DNA of 61,124 bases from Oxalobacteraceae bacterium (GCA_900299005.1 OMID01000122.1:1-61124); one strand, 5' to 3'; counted from the stretch's first letter, positions 46,686 through 55,398 are shown. Notes: generated by a model not told the origin, from the letters alone. Numbers and translations are program-made.

Positions 46686-47192
46686 TCAGGCAGCATCGGA
46701 TGAGTCAGATCGAGGTGTTCGACCTTGCAGCATCCATTGCCTGACGGCGCTCGCACCTCGGCTAAGCGTGCGCAGGGTGGCAGGATTGCGCATCAGCAGA
46801 GTCGCTGCTGACAGTAGCGCACGTCCTGTCGCTTCTGTCAGCAGATCCCGGTAGGCCTGCTGGCGTTCATGGCCAGGCGGCCAGGGTGACGCGGTCCGGC
46901 TGGCATGTGACACTCCGGTTCTGCCACGATGGCGCAATGCCCAACAACGGGGAGCAGCCCAGACAAGCAAGGTGATCCCCGCTGCCACGGCCAGTGGGTG
47001 TTCCATCGCCCATTGCATGCTTCTGCGTTTGATACCGATATTTTTTTGTCCGATTGCTTCAGACTTTGCAGGGTCTCTCGTGCTGTTAGATGTTGAGGGT
47101 GATGCGTCGCTCAGCAAGCGCCGATATACCGCACGGCTTGCCTCGATGTGGGCAAGCAGCGCCTGACGTTGAGCTTCCAATGTAGGTTTCAC
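46686..47192 (-). CDS. hypothetical protein downstream of yqjE-like gene
   Basis: A 168-residue basic protein starting with GTG at 47192, overlapping the yqjE-like stop (GTGA), with GGGAG upstream. It starts VKPTLEAQRQALLAHIEASRAVYRRLL and has a short hydrophobic segment in the middle (LAVAAGITLLVWAA). The position equals the third gene (yqjK-like) of yqjDEK operons, but it is longer and similarity is weak. Longer starts to 47330 are rejected because they would overlap yqjE. Confidence 0.6.
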   Translation of the reverse strand: MKPTLEAQRQALLAHIEASRAVYRRLLSDASPSTSNSTRDPAKSEAIGQKNIGIKRRSMQWAMEHPLAVAAGITLLVWAAPRCWALRHRGRTGVSHASRTASPWPPGHERQQAYRDLLTEATGRALLSAATLLMRNPATLRTLSRGASAVRQWMLQGRTPRSDSSDAA

Positions 47193-47557
47193 AGGCTCTC
47201 CCTGATCAGGTCTGCGTCGCGTCTGAGTTCTTCGCGCAGCGTCGCAAGGACTCCTGTCCGCGTGACAGCCCGGCGTGCGATTGCCAACGCACCTCCTGCC
47301 AAGCTCATATACAAGGCAACGACCACCCATGCGGCAACGCCACGATACTCGCTATCCCAGAAGCTCACGATAAGCGCAATGCCAATGAATAGTAGCGCAA
47401 ACAGCACGAACAATGCGACAGCAAGGTAGCTGATCAACTGCACGCCAAGCTCTCGACTAAGCAGCTTCATTTCGATATGCAGCAGTCCGAGATAATCAGT
47501 CAATCTGTCCAGTGCCATCACCGAGAGCTGCCGGGATTTTTGCAGGGCTTCCAGCAC
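47189..47557 (-). CDS. phage holin family / YqjE-like membrane protein
   Basis: A 122-residue protein with two strong transmembrane segments (ISYLAVALFVLFALLFIGIALI and AAWVVVALYMSLAGGALAIA), of the YqjE/holin-superfamily III type. The start is 15 bp after the yqjD-like gene. In enterobacteria, YqjE belongs to a stationary-phase and stress-induced inner-membrane operon with ribosome-binding YqjD. Confidence 0.75.
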   Translation of the reverse strand: MLEALQKSRQLSVMALDRLTDYLGLLHIEMKLLSRELGVQLISYLAVALFVLFALLFIGIALIVSFWDSEYRGVAAWVVVALYMSLAGGALAIARRAVTRTGVLATLREELRRDADLIRESL

Positions 47558-47572
47558 ATGAATCTCCCGGCG

Positions 47573-47989
47573 TCAGTCGCGACGCATTAACATGCCCAAT
47601 AGCAGACCGGCACCCGCTGCAATCGCCACTGACTGCAGGGGCTTATCGCGCACATAATCTGCCGTCACATCTTTGCCATGCGAAAGTTGTTTGCCTGCTT
47701 GCGCTGCCATGCTGCGCGCTGCATGTCGCATTGACGAAAAGCGGTCAAGCAGACGGTCGCGTGCTTCTTGTAACTCGTTCTCGGTGAGTGTCGAGGCATG
47801 CGACAACAGCGCATCCAGATCACTCTTGAGATGAGTCAGCTCTTCACGTAATCGGATGCCACTGCTACTTCGACTGCTACTGCCACTGCCGCTCGGTGTC
47901 CCAGAGCGTAACTCGCGACGACCACCTGAGGGTTCGCCGAGATGGCCACCGCTGCCACTCTTGCTGCTGACAGAAATATCTGCTTCCAT
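47573..47989 (-). CDS. YqjD/ElaB/DUF883-family membrane-anchored protein
   Basis: A 138-residue protein with a Ser/Gly-rich N-terminus, a coiled-coil middle (LREELTHLKSDLDALLSHAS) and a C-terminal transmembrane anchor (VAIAAGAGLLLGMLMRRD). This is the YqjD/ElaB tail-anchored architecture, which links ribosomes to the inner membrane in stationary phase. GAGGAG precedes the ATG at 47989. A sigma54-type promoter lies 120 bp upstream. It heads the operon with the holin-like gene. Confidence 0.8.
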   Translation of the reverse strand: MEADISVSSKSGSGGHLGEPSGGRRELRSGTPSGSGSSSRSSSGIRLREELTHLKSDLDALLSHASTLTENELQEARDRLLDRFSSMRHAARSMAAQAGKQLSHGKDVTADYVRDKPLQSVAIAAGAGLLLGMLMRRD

Positions 47990-48110
47990 AAAGGTCTGCT
48001 CCTCGCTGATCTGAATGATGGAAAGCATGCGCAGCCGACGAACAGATTGCCTTAGGCTGATTTCTCGGTACCCGTCGATTTGCACACGCAAATGCCAGTT
48101 CTGCTGTCAT

Positions 48111-48126
48111 CGCAAGTGCCATGCCA
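48111..48126 (-). promoter_or_regulatory. sigma54 promoter upstream of yqjD-like operon
   Basis: Minus-strand TGGCATGGCACTTGCG matches TGGCACG-N4-TTGCW at 14 of 16 positions counting N, with GG-N10-GC. The start would be near 48100, about 111 bases before the yqjD-like ATG. An inverted repeat lies 65-85 bp upstream. Confidence 0.62.
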
Positions 48127-48187
48127 GCATGATGGGTCAGGTAGGGTGTCAGTGTTCAGAGGATGTCCTGGCACCTCAATGGAAAAA

Positions 48188-48210
48188 ATTACTCAAACGA
48201 GTGAAGTAAT
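48188..48210. promoter_or_regulatory. inverted repeat between yqjD-like and GGDEF-EAL genes
   Basis: A perfect ATTACT-N11-AGTAAT dyad with an inner ACTC-AAAC-GAGT. It contains the TACTC/GAGT half-sites also found at 44170-44189. It is placed between the two divergent genes at activator-binding distance from the sigma54 promoter at 48111-48126. Candidate enhancer only. Confidence 0.4.
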
Positions 48211-48238
48211 GGCGATAAAAATGGCCAGCAAGGGTTCA

Positions 48239-48254
48239 TGGCAAAGAAATTGTT
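48239..48254 (+). promoter_or_regulatory. possible sigma54-like promoter of GGDEF-EAL gene
   Basis: TGGCAAAGAAATTGTT fits the sigma54 pattern in position and in the TGGCA and TTG parts, but the -12 GC is GT. This is weaker than the other three. A promoter for 48288 would start near 48265. Confidence 0.3.
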
Positions 48255-48287
48255 TCCGTCAAGAAATTTGGCTATTCCATAGGGGTC

Positions 48288-51029
48288 TTGCATAATGGCA
48301 AGCGATTGGCAATTGACCTTTCCCCTCCTTTGCTTCAGACAGTTTCTTTACAGCCGCATCCGCCGCCCTTTCGCATGCAGACACTACTGCAACAAAGCCA
48401 CCGCCAGACGATGCTGAAGAACCGGCGCATCCTCCTCGGATGGAGTCTGGCTTGGGTACTCGTATCCTCGTTTGTTCTGAGCATGGCGCTGATGAAGATT
48501 CATGCCGACCGCGAGGATTTGCTGGATCAGTCGAAATCCGAGGTGGCCGTACGGGCGAGGCAATACGCTGAGCAGGTCATGCGTACGATCTCTCAGATCG
48601 ATCAGTTGTCCATGTCGATCAAATACCAATGGGAGAACCACCATGGTGGCGTCGATCTGGAAGAGCAGTACCGTCAGCGGGTTTATCAGCCGTCTTTGTA
48701 TCCTGTAGTCATCGGTGCCGATGGTCGTGCCGTGTATTCGACGCGTCGTTTGCCAAAAGGTACTTACATGGGAGACTTGGCCTTATTTGCTCGTCACCAA
48801 AAAGACCCCACTTCGCGTTTGATGATCTCTCATCCAGAGCAGGGACGCAGTGGTTTCGCAGATAAACAGGTCATCCGATTTTCTCGCCGCCTGGCTCGGC
48901 CTGACGGCTATTTTGATGGTGCCGTGATGATCGTGATCGAACCGACTTTCATAGCCTTTTCACAGGACGATTCCCGTCTTGGCATTGGGGATTTCATGTC
49001 GGTGTATCTCAATGATGGTGCGCTGCTCACCAGTCAATCCGGCGGCGGCGCTACGACATCGTTGTATCGTCAAGACCCTTCGATGGCAGGGTCACATGGT
49101 GCTCTTGCGCAAGACGGTGGGTTATTTACTGATGGTCGTGCCCGGCTAGTGGGCTGGAAGCGTCTGGATGCATACCCTTTGCTGATCGTGGCATCGATTA
49201 CGGAAGACAATGCGCTGGCAGCGTATCGCTCCACGCAATCGATCTACGCTGGCATTGCAGTGGCAGTCAGTGTGTTACTGGGATTATTCTGTGCTGCCGG
49301 TGCGTGGGCTCAATCCAGAGCCAGCGCGCGGCAGCAGCATGATGCAGAGGTTCAGGCAACGTTCCGGCTGGCGGTTGATGGCGCTAGAGAGGCTTTCATG
49401 ATGATACGGCCGACGTATCATGCAGATGGTCGGATCGATCAGTTGCTGATCGAGGATTGCAATGAACGTGCAGCCGAAATATCCGGCTATCCGCGCAATA
49501 AGCTGATTGGCAAGTGCTGCACCGAGCTGTATCAGGGCCAGGCCTTGCAAATCGTCCGTGACTTCTTCGCGAAAGTGATCAAGGAAGGCTTCGTTGAGGA
49601 TGAATTTCAGGTGGCGCACGGCAAGCGACACGCCCCCGGATGGTTCCAGCGTCGTGCAGTGCGCTCGGGTCTGGGTGTCGCCATGACTGTTCGCGATGTC
49701 TCCGAGGCAAAGCAGCAAGCCGAGGCACTTGCAACCCTGGCGCGCACCGATGCGCTGACCGGCCTGCCTAATCGGCACTGGCTCAATGATTATCTTCCAG
49801 GCGCGATCGCTCGCGCTAAAAACAGTGGATGTAAGCTAGCGCTGTTTACTATTGATATCGATAATTTCAAAGACATCAACGATTCTCTGGGCCACAAGCG
49901 TGGGGATGATGTGCTTCGCGCGATTGCCAGAGGTCTTGCCGCGGCGCTGCGTGCCGGCGATCATCTGACCCGGATTGGTGGCGATGAGTTTCTCGCCGTG
50001 ATAGAAGATCTCCCCAGTGAGCATGACGCTCACCAGATTGCCGCCAAGCTCAATGATGCTGTCAATCTGGAAGAGGCGGTCATGTCATGGCGCGGCTTTG
50101 TTCCCAAGGCTTCGATAGGCGTGAGTCTGTTTCCTGATCATGGCCAGGACAAGGACAGCTTGCTGCAATCAGCAGATATTGCAATGTACCAGGCCAAGTC
50201 GGAAGGTAAATCCAGATTTTGTTTTTACACCGAAGCGTTTGCGCAGCGGGTCCGCGAGCGCATTCTTACGGAACGCGCACTGGAGCTAGCAATCGCACAT
50301 GATGAATTCGCCATCTACTATCAACCACGCGCTAACGCGCGCACGGGGCTGCTGTCCAGCATGGAAGCACTCCTCCGCTGGCGCCACCCGCAGCGCGGGC
50401 TGGTGGCGCCGATGGAGTTTATTCCTGTGGCAGAGCAATCCCGGCTGATCATTCCGCTGGGTGATTTAGTGATACGCAAGGTCTGCGAACAATTGATGCT
50501 CTGGCGTGATGCCGGTCTGACGCTTCGCCCGGTGTCGATAAACGTGTCTGCACTACAGCTCCACGGAGATGGCCTCAGACTGTCGCTGGCCACTAACCTG
50601 AGCCGGTTCGCATTGCCCTCCTCATTAATCGCCATCGAGCTTACCGAAACCCGGATGCTGGATGAAAGTGGCAACGGGTTCGAAGAACTCAAGCGTTTGC
50701 GCGAGATGGGCGTGGATCTGCAGATCGATGATTTCGGTACCGGTTACTCTTCGCTATCGAAGCTCAAGAGCCTGGACATTGACGTGATCAAGATCGATCA
50801 GTCCTTTGTGGTCAAGTTGGCGACTGATTATCAGAGCCGCGCATTGTGCGAGGCCGTCGTGTCTATAGGGCGCAGCCTCGACATTGACGTAGTTGCCGAG
50901 GGCGTGGAAACCGACGAGCAGCTGCAGGCACTACAGCAGATGGGGTGTGATGAGGTTCAGGGCTATTTGATATCACACCCGCTGCCGGCGGATCAGATAC
51001 CCGAGTTAATCGACAAAAAATTCTTCTGA
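48288..51029 (+). CDS. membrane sensor diguanylate cyclase/phosphodiesterase (PDC-PAS-GGDEF-EAL)
   Basis: A protein of about 913 residues. A transmembrane helix lies near residues 48-68, a periplasmic PDC-like sensor at about 75-310 (VIGADGRAVYSTRR), a second helix at 320-340, a PAS-like region near 360-470, GGDEF and EAL. The active site GGDEF is at 564-568 with an inhibitory RxxD (RAGD) five residues upstream. EAL reads MEALLRW with the DDFGTGYSSL, IDQSF, EGVET and QGYLISHPLP motifs intact. Both halves look functional. The TTG at 48288 is the longest start; ATGs at 48375 or 48411 are also possible. Confidence 0.9.
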   Translation: MHNGKRLAIDLSPPLLQTVSLQPHPPPFRMQTLLQQSHRQTMLKNRRILLGWSLAWVLVSSFVLSMALMKIHADREDLLDQSKSEVAVRARQYAEQVMRTISQIDQLSMSIKYQWENHHGGVDLEEQYRQRVYQPSLYPVVIGADGRAVYSTRRLPKGTYMGDLALFARHQKDPTSRLMISHPEQGRSGFADKQVIRFSRRLARPDGYFDGAVMIVIEPTFIAFSQDDSRLGIGDFMSVYLNDGALLTSQSGGGATTSLYRQDPSMAGSHGALAQDGGLFTDGRARLVGWKRLDAYPLLIVASITEDNALAAYRSTQSIYAGIAVAVSVLLGLFCAAGAWAQSRASARQQHDAEVQATFRLAVDGAREAFMMIRPTYHADGRIDQLLIEDCNERAAEISGYPRNKLIGKCCTELYQGQALQIVRDFFAKVIKEGFVEDEFQVAHGKRHAPGWFQRRAVRSGLGVAMTVRDVSEAKQQAEALATLARTDALTGLPNRHWLNDYLPGAIARAKNSGCKLALFTIDIDNFKDINDSLGHKRGDDVLRAIARGLAAALRAGDHLTRIGGDEFLAVIEDLPSEHDAHQIAAKLNDAVNLEEAVMSWRGFVPKASIGVSLFPDHGQDKDSLLQSADIAMYQAKSEGKSRFCFYTEAFAQRVRERILTERALELAIAHDEFAIYYQPRANARTGLLSSMEALLRWRHPQRGLVAPMEFIPVAEQSRLIIPLGDLVIRKVCEQLMLWRDAGLTLRPVSINVSALQLHGDGLRLSLATNLSRFALPSSLIAIELTETRMLDESGNGFEELKRLREMGVDLQIDDFGTGYSSLSKLKSLDIDVIKIDQSFVVKLATDYQSRALCEAVVSIGRSLDIDVVAEGVETDEQLQALQQMGCDEVQGYLISHPLPADQIPELIDKKFF

Positions 51030-51045
51030 GCCACCGCAAGACTAC

Positions 51046-52110
51046 CTAGCGGCTGAACAGACTCGCCATGCTTTTCAGATCGGGGTGGTGAATCACCGCT
51101 GTTTCCGTAATGATCGCGGTGACGAGTTCGGCGGGGGTGACATCGAACGAAGGATTACGCACGTCCACCCCTTCAGCAGCCCATTGACAATCGCGGTAGC
51201 CGGTGACTTCTTCGCGCGCTCTTTCCTCAATTGGAATTTGACTCCCGCTGGTCAGCGTCATGTCGATCGTTGACAGCGGACAGGCCACATAAAACGGGAT
51301 TTTATGCCGCTGTGCCAGCACCGCCACCATGTAGGTGCCAATCTTGTTGGCCACATCGCCATTCGCCGCGACACGGTCTGTGCCCACGACGATGGCATCA
51401 ATCTCGCCATGCGCCATCATATGACCGGCCATGTTGTCGGTAATGAGCGTAACGGGAATATTTTCCTGCACCATCTCCCAGGCAGTCAAACGAGCGCCTT
51501 GCAAAAAAGGACGAGTTTCGTCAGCGATCACGCGAATTTGTTTGCCCGCAGAGACTGCTGACCGGATCACGCCGAGCGCCGTGCCATGGCCCGCCGTCGC
51601 CAAGGCGCCAGCATTGCAGTGGGTGAGAACGCGCGCGCCATCGGGCAGCAGCGCGGCACCATTCGCACCGATGGCGCGGTTGATGCGCACATCGTCTTCA
51701 TGAATAAATTTGGCTTCTTTCAGCAGCGTGGCGGCCAGTTCGCCCTTGGTCTGCGTTGCGTGCTTCTGCCAGCAGACTCGCATGCGGTCCAATGCCCAGA
51801 ATAGATTAACGGCGGTCGGCCGGCTGGCAGCGAGTGTCGCGAAACCCTGGTCGAGTGCGTGATTGAAATCGTCACTACCCGCCGCAACTTGGCACCAGCG
51901 CATGGCTTCGAGAGCCACGCCATAAGCGGCAGCGACACCGATGGCCGGCGCCCCTCGCACAACCATGCTGCGAATGCCCTCGGCAACACCAGCGGCCGAA
52001 TCATAATCTCTATAGTGGAATACGGCAGGCAGGCGAGTCTGATCGAGCATTTGCAAGTAGCCGCCTTGGGCCGTATCGCGCCAGCGCAGTGCCTGAACGG
52101 GTTCGCTCAT
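51046..52110 (-). CDS. mtnA: S-methyl-5-thioribose-1-phosphate isomerase
   Basis: A 354-residue isomerase (aldose to ketose) of methylthioadenosine salvage: converts 5-methylthioribose-1-phosphate to methylthioribulose-1-phosphate. Segments IRSMVVRGAPAIGVAAAYGVAL, LTHCNAGALATAGHGTALGVIR, ADETRPFLQGARLTAWEM, GTDRVAANGDVANKIGT and FYVACPLSTIDM are diagnostic. The ATG at 52110 with GGGGG upstream follows apt by one base; the long frame to 52287 overlaps apt and is rejected. Confidence 0.95.
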   Translation of the reverse strand: MSEPVQALRWRDTAQGGYLQMLDQTRLPAVFHYRDYDSAAGVAEGIRSMVVRGAPAIGVAAAYGVALEAMRWCQVAAGSDDFNHALDQGFATLAASRPTAVNLFWALDRMRVCWQKHATQTKGELAATLLKEAKFIHEDDVRINRAIGANGAALLPDGARVLTHCNAGALATAGHGTALGVIRSAVSAGKQIRVIADETRPFLQGARLTAWEMVQENIPVTLITDNMAGHMMAHGEIDAIVVGTDRVAANGDVANKIGTYMVAVLAQRHKIPFYVACPLSTIDMTLTSGSQIPIEERAREEVTGYRDCQWAAEGVDVRNPSFDVTPAELVTAIITETAVIHHPDLKSMASLFSR

Positions 52111-52111
52111 G

Positions 52112-52642
52112 TCAGTCCCCCGCAAACTCGCACAATGCATGCACGGGCAAGCCCGCACTTTCCAGACGTTTGCGCCCCCCGATATCCGGCAGATCGACCA
52201 GGAAAGCGCATTCAACCACTTGACCGCCCATTTTCTTGACCAGGGTCGCGGCCGCTTGCGCCGTGCCGCCTGTGGCGAGTAAATCATCGACGATCAGGAT
52301 ACGCTCACCGGCGGCAATTGCCCCATGATGGATCTCGATGCGATCGGTACCGTATTCAAGCTCGTAATCGTGACCCATTGCGTCACCAGGCAGTTTGCCT
52401 TTTTTGCGGATCGGCACAAAGCCCAACTTCAGCGCATACGCCAGCGGCGCGGCGAACATGAAGCCACGCGATTCGATACCGACGATCTTCGAAATAGTCT
52501 GTTGACGATAGCGCTGCACAAGCGCATCAATCGCTGCGTGAAAACCCGGACCATCCTTGAGCAGGGTGGTGATGTCACGAAATTGAATTCCTGGTTTTGG
52601 ATAATCAGGAATGGTACGGATGAGCGAAGTAAAGTCCATCAT
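52112..52642 (-). CDS. apt: adenine phosphoribosyltransferase
   Basis: A 176-residue enzyme converting adenine and PRPP to AMP. The PRPP-binding loop is RILIVDDLLATGGTAQAA; VGIESRGFMFAAPLAYAL is the second signature. It lies between the aldolase and mtnA. This makes sense, because MtnP releases adenine that Apt recycles. Confidence 0.96.
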   Translation of the reverse strand: MMDFTSLIRTIPDYPKPGIQFRDITTLLKDGPGFHAAIDALVQRYRQQTISKIVGIESRGFMFAAPLAYALKLGFVPIRKKGKLPGDAMGHDYELEYGTDRIEIHHGAIAAGERILIVDDLLATGGTAQAAATLVKKMGGQVVECAFLVDLPDIGGRKRLESAGLPVHALCEFAGD

Positions 52643-52670
52643 GAGGTTTCCTGTTCAAACAGAATTCATA

Positions 52671-53345
52671 TTATTGATGTGTCTGATCAGCGGGTATCGC
52701 ATTGGCATTCCGCCCATAACTACGGAAGCGCTCGATCACGGCTTGCATCTGCGCGACTGAGAGGATTGCCGGCTTCCCCGTCTGGCGCGCGAGCAGATAT
52801 TGCTGACACAGGGATTCAATTTCCAGGGCCACCGCCATCGCTTCATCCAGATCACGGCCGGCAGCGATCAGGCCATGGTTCGCCAGCAAACAGGCTTTGC
52901 GGTCTTTCATGGCTGTCACGGCGTTGGCAGACAGCGCCTCCGTGCCAAACAAGGCATACGGCGCGCAGCGTACCGAGTCGCCGCCGGCGATCGCGATCAT
53001 GTAATGAAATGCGGGCAGGTCTTCTCGCAGACAAGCCAGGGCCGTGGCATGGGGCGAGTGCGTGTGAACGATCGCATTGAGCTCCGGTCGATGCTTTAGC
53101 AGGTCAAGATGAAAATGCCACTCGCTTGAGGGCTTGCCGCCGCCGCGCACGGTGCCTGAAAAATCCATCGCTACAATTGTCTCGGGACGCATCTGCGCTA
53201 CTGGCAGGCCAGAGGGCGTGATCAGGCAATAATCACCGTCTCGGCAGCTCACGTTGCCCGAGGTGCCACGGTTGAGGCCGGAGCGCTCCATCTCGCGGCA
53301 TGCATCGATAATACGTTGCCGCAGTGCGATTGACTCAGTATTCAT
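52671..53345 (-). CDS. FucA-like class II aldolase, methylthioribulose-1-phosphate aldolase candidate
   Basis: A 224-residue class II aldolase. It resembles L-fuculose-1-phosphate aldolase throughout: GLNRGTSGNVSCR, LITPSGLPV, PSSEWHFHLDLL (with the catalytic Glu), HTHSPHAT (zinc His pair), HYMIAIAGGDSVRCAPYALFGT and the FRSYG end. This is the type of the DHAP-shunt enzyme that cleaves methylthioribulose-1-phosphate to DHAP and methylthioacetaldehyde, not the dehydratase MtnB. It overlaps mtnP by 4 bp. The substrate is inferred from the gene neighbourhood. Confidence 0.82.
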   Translation of the reverse strand: MNTESIALRQRIIDACREMERSGLNRGTSGNVSCRDGDYCLITPSGLPVAQMRPETIVAMDFSGTVRGGGKPSSEWHFHLDLLKHRPELNAIVHTHSPHATALACLREDLPAFHYMIAIAGGDSVRCAPYALFGTEALSANAVTAMKDRKACLLANHGLIAAGRDLDEAMAVALEIESLCQQYLLARQTGKPAILSVAQMQAVIERFRSYGRNANAIPADQTHQ

Positions 53346-54229
53346 CGCTTGAGCACTCTACCGGCGACGACGGCAAGTTTATCGATCATGGCCGGAGTGC
53401 GTGCCTCGGGCGCCGTGATGAGCGCATGTTCCAGAGCATGCTTGCAAGCGCAGCTCGCTGCATGGGTATCCTGCTTCACGTGGGGCACCACGTGCCGGAC
53501 CAGATCGCGGCCCTTGCTGGCATTGCCAACCAACACGCGGATGACTTGTTCAACGCTCACATGGTCATGGTCTGGATGCCAGCAGTCGAAATCCGTCACC
53601 ATCGCCACAGTGGCGTAGCAAATTTCTGCTTCGCGTGCCAGCTTAGCTTCGGGCATATTGGTCATCCCAATCACATGGCAGCCCCACTGCCGATAAAGCA
53701 GGGATTCCGCCTGGCTCGAAAACTGGGGGCCTTCCATTGCCAGATAGGTGCCACCACGAACCGCCGTCACGCCAGCCTCGTTGGCCGCCTGTTGCACATG
53801 ATCCCCCAGGCGAGAGCAGACGGGATGCGCCATGGAGACATGAGCCACCAGGCCATTGCCAAAAAAAGATTTTTCGCGAGCGAAGGTGCGATCGATAAAC
53901 TGGTCGACGATCACGAAAGTACCCGGCACCAGATCTTCTCTTAACGAACCCACTGCCGACAGCGAAAGGATGTCCGTCACGCCCAGACGCTTCATTGCAT
54001 CAATGTTGGCTCGGTAATTGACCTCTGTAGGCGAGAGCCTGTGTCCGCGTCCGTGTCGGGGCAGGAAAGCCATGGCTTGCCCGCCCAACACGCCAGTGAG
54101 TATGGCGTCAGAGGGCTCACCGAAGGGAGAGCTGATTTTTACCCATTCCGGCTTGTCGAGCCCATCGATATCGTAAATGCCGCTACCGCCAATGATGCCG
54201 AGGCGCGCGGGTTGGCTTGCAGGATGCAT
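53342..54229 (-). CDS. mtnP: S-methyl-5'-thioadenosine phosphorylase
   Basis: A 295-residue nucleoside phosphorylase that splits methylthioadenosine to adenine and methylthioribose-1-phosphate. IIGGSGIYDIDG, RHGRGHRLSPTEVNYRAN (phosphate binding), MEGPQFSSQAES and MTNMPEAKLAREAEI (base binding) are characteristic. AAGGAC precedes the ATG. It is the first gene of mtnP-aldolase-apt-mtnA. Confidence 0.95.
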   Translation of the reverse strand: MHPASQPARLGIIGGSGIYDIDGLDKPEWVKISSPFGEPSDAILTGVLGGQAMAFLPRHGRGHRLSPTEVNYRANIDAMKRLGVTDILSLSAVGSLREDLVPGTFVIVDQFIDRTFAREKSFFGNGLVAHVSMAHPVCSRLGDHVQQAANEAGVTAVRGGTYLAMEGPQFSSQAESLLYRQWGCHVIGMTNMPEAKLAREAEICYATVAMVTDFDCWHPDHDHVSVEQVIRVLVGNASKGRDLVRHVVPHVKQDTHAASCACKHALEHALITAPEARTPAMIDKLAVVAGRVLKR

Positions 54230-54374
54230 GAAGAAAGTCCTTGCCTGAGAGAAGCCAAGACTCTACCAAACTTCCTTGAGTGCAAACACGTCAAGCGTGG
54301 ACGAGTTTTTTTAAAAGAAGCACCACAAAACACCGGGAGCAGTGCTGGGCGGGGCTTCAAGGCATGGAATGAGG

Positions 54375-54451
54375 TGGGGTGGCCGATGGGACTCGAACCC
54401 ACGACGACAGGAATCACAATCCTGGACTCTACCAACTGAGCTACGGCCACC
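54375..54451 (-). tRNA. tRNA-His (GTG)
   Basis: On the minus strand, the gene has the extra G at position -1 (base 54451) that marks tRNA-His, an anticodon loop TTGTGAT (anticodon GTG), the T-loop GGTTCGAGTCC and an encoded CCA end. It lies between murI and mtnP, on the same strand. Confidence 0.96.
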
Positions 54452-54549
54452 ACTGAAAGACGCACGTTGGCAATTAACGCCGAAACGAGCCCGTCATTAT
54501 ACAAAATTTCCTCTGCCAAGGCACCCCTCGCTCAAGGCGCGCGGGCAGG

Positions 54550-55398
54550 TTAGCCTTGATCCAGTGTGGAGGCCACTTTCTCGGCGCTCACCTCCAGACC
54601 CAGCAAGCGCCGGAAAGCGGAAGACAATGCGGTGTGGCTGCCCGTGGTGTAGGCCGACAAGTGGCCCGGTGCCGTCCCGGAGTAAAGCAACCCTTGCTGG
54701 GAGAGCAGGCGCTGCAACTGTCTTGCAACGGGTTCGCCCGTATCGACCAGCGTTACGGGATGTCCCGCATCGGCTGCCGCCCTTGCGATGTGTGTTTGCA
54801 CAAAAGGGTAGTAGGTGCAGCCCAGCACCAGCGTGTCTGCTTGCTGTCGAACCAGCGGTCCCACATAGCGTGCGACCAAGTTGGCTGTTTCGCGCGAATT
54901 GAGTTCGCCTTTTTCAATCTGGTCTGCGAGGCCGTTGCAGGCTTGAGAGAGAAATTGCATGCCGGTGGATTCGGCCACCTGCTGTTGCAGGTGCTGGAAT
55001 TTGTCGCTGGCGAGCGTGCCGCTGGTGGCCAGCACGCCGATGACACCGGTTTTTGTGAGCGATGCGGCAGGCTTGAGTCCGGGCTCGACGCCGACTACCT
55101 GTAGTCCCGGATGCGCAGCACGCAGCGCTGCAATAGCCGCTGCCGTCGCTGTGTTGCAGGCGACTACGATCGCTTTGACTTTGAAGTGCAGGAGGAAGGC
55201 TGCAATAGCCAGCACGCGCTCGACAATGACGGATTCAGGCTTTTCTCCATAAGGCGCAAAACCCGAATCGGCGAAGTAAAGCAATGCTTCTGAAGGGAGC
55301 AGGGCGCGCACATGCCGCAGCACGGACAGACCACCGATGCCGGAATCAAAAATGCCGATCGGCGCATCGGCCGACAAGAGAAGCGCTGTGTCAGCCAA
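54550..55398 (-). CDS. murI: glutamate racemase
   Basis: A racemase making D-glutamate for peptidoglycan. The N-terminus is APIGIFDSGIGGLSVLRHV; the first catalytic Cys is in VVACNTATAAAIAAL and the second in VLGCTYYPFVQTH. In most family members the latter is GCTHYP; here His is replaced by Tyr. The frame opens at 55458, inside the fumarase end. The TTG at 55398 gives 282 residues and starts 5 bp after the fumarase stop; the ATG at 55458 is the alternative. Confidence 0.9.
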   Translation of the reverse strand: MADTALLLSADAPIGIFDSGIGGLSVLRHVRALLPSEALLYFADSGFAPYGEKPESVIVERVLAIAAFLLHFKVKAIVVACNTATAAAIAALRAAHPGLQVVGVEPGLKPAASLTKTGVIGVLATSGTLASDKFQHLQQQVAESTGMQFLSQACNGLADQIEKGELNSRETANLVARYVGPLVRQQADTLVLGCTYYPFVQTHIARAAADAGHPVTLVDTGEPVARQLQRLLSQQGLLYSGTAPGHLSAYTTGSHTALSSAFRRLLGLEVSAEKVASTLDQG

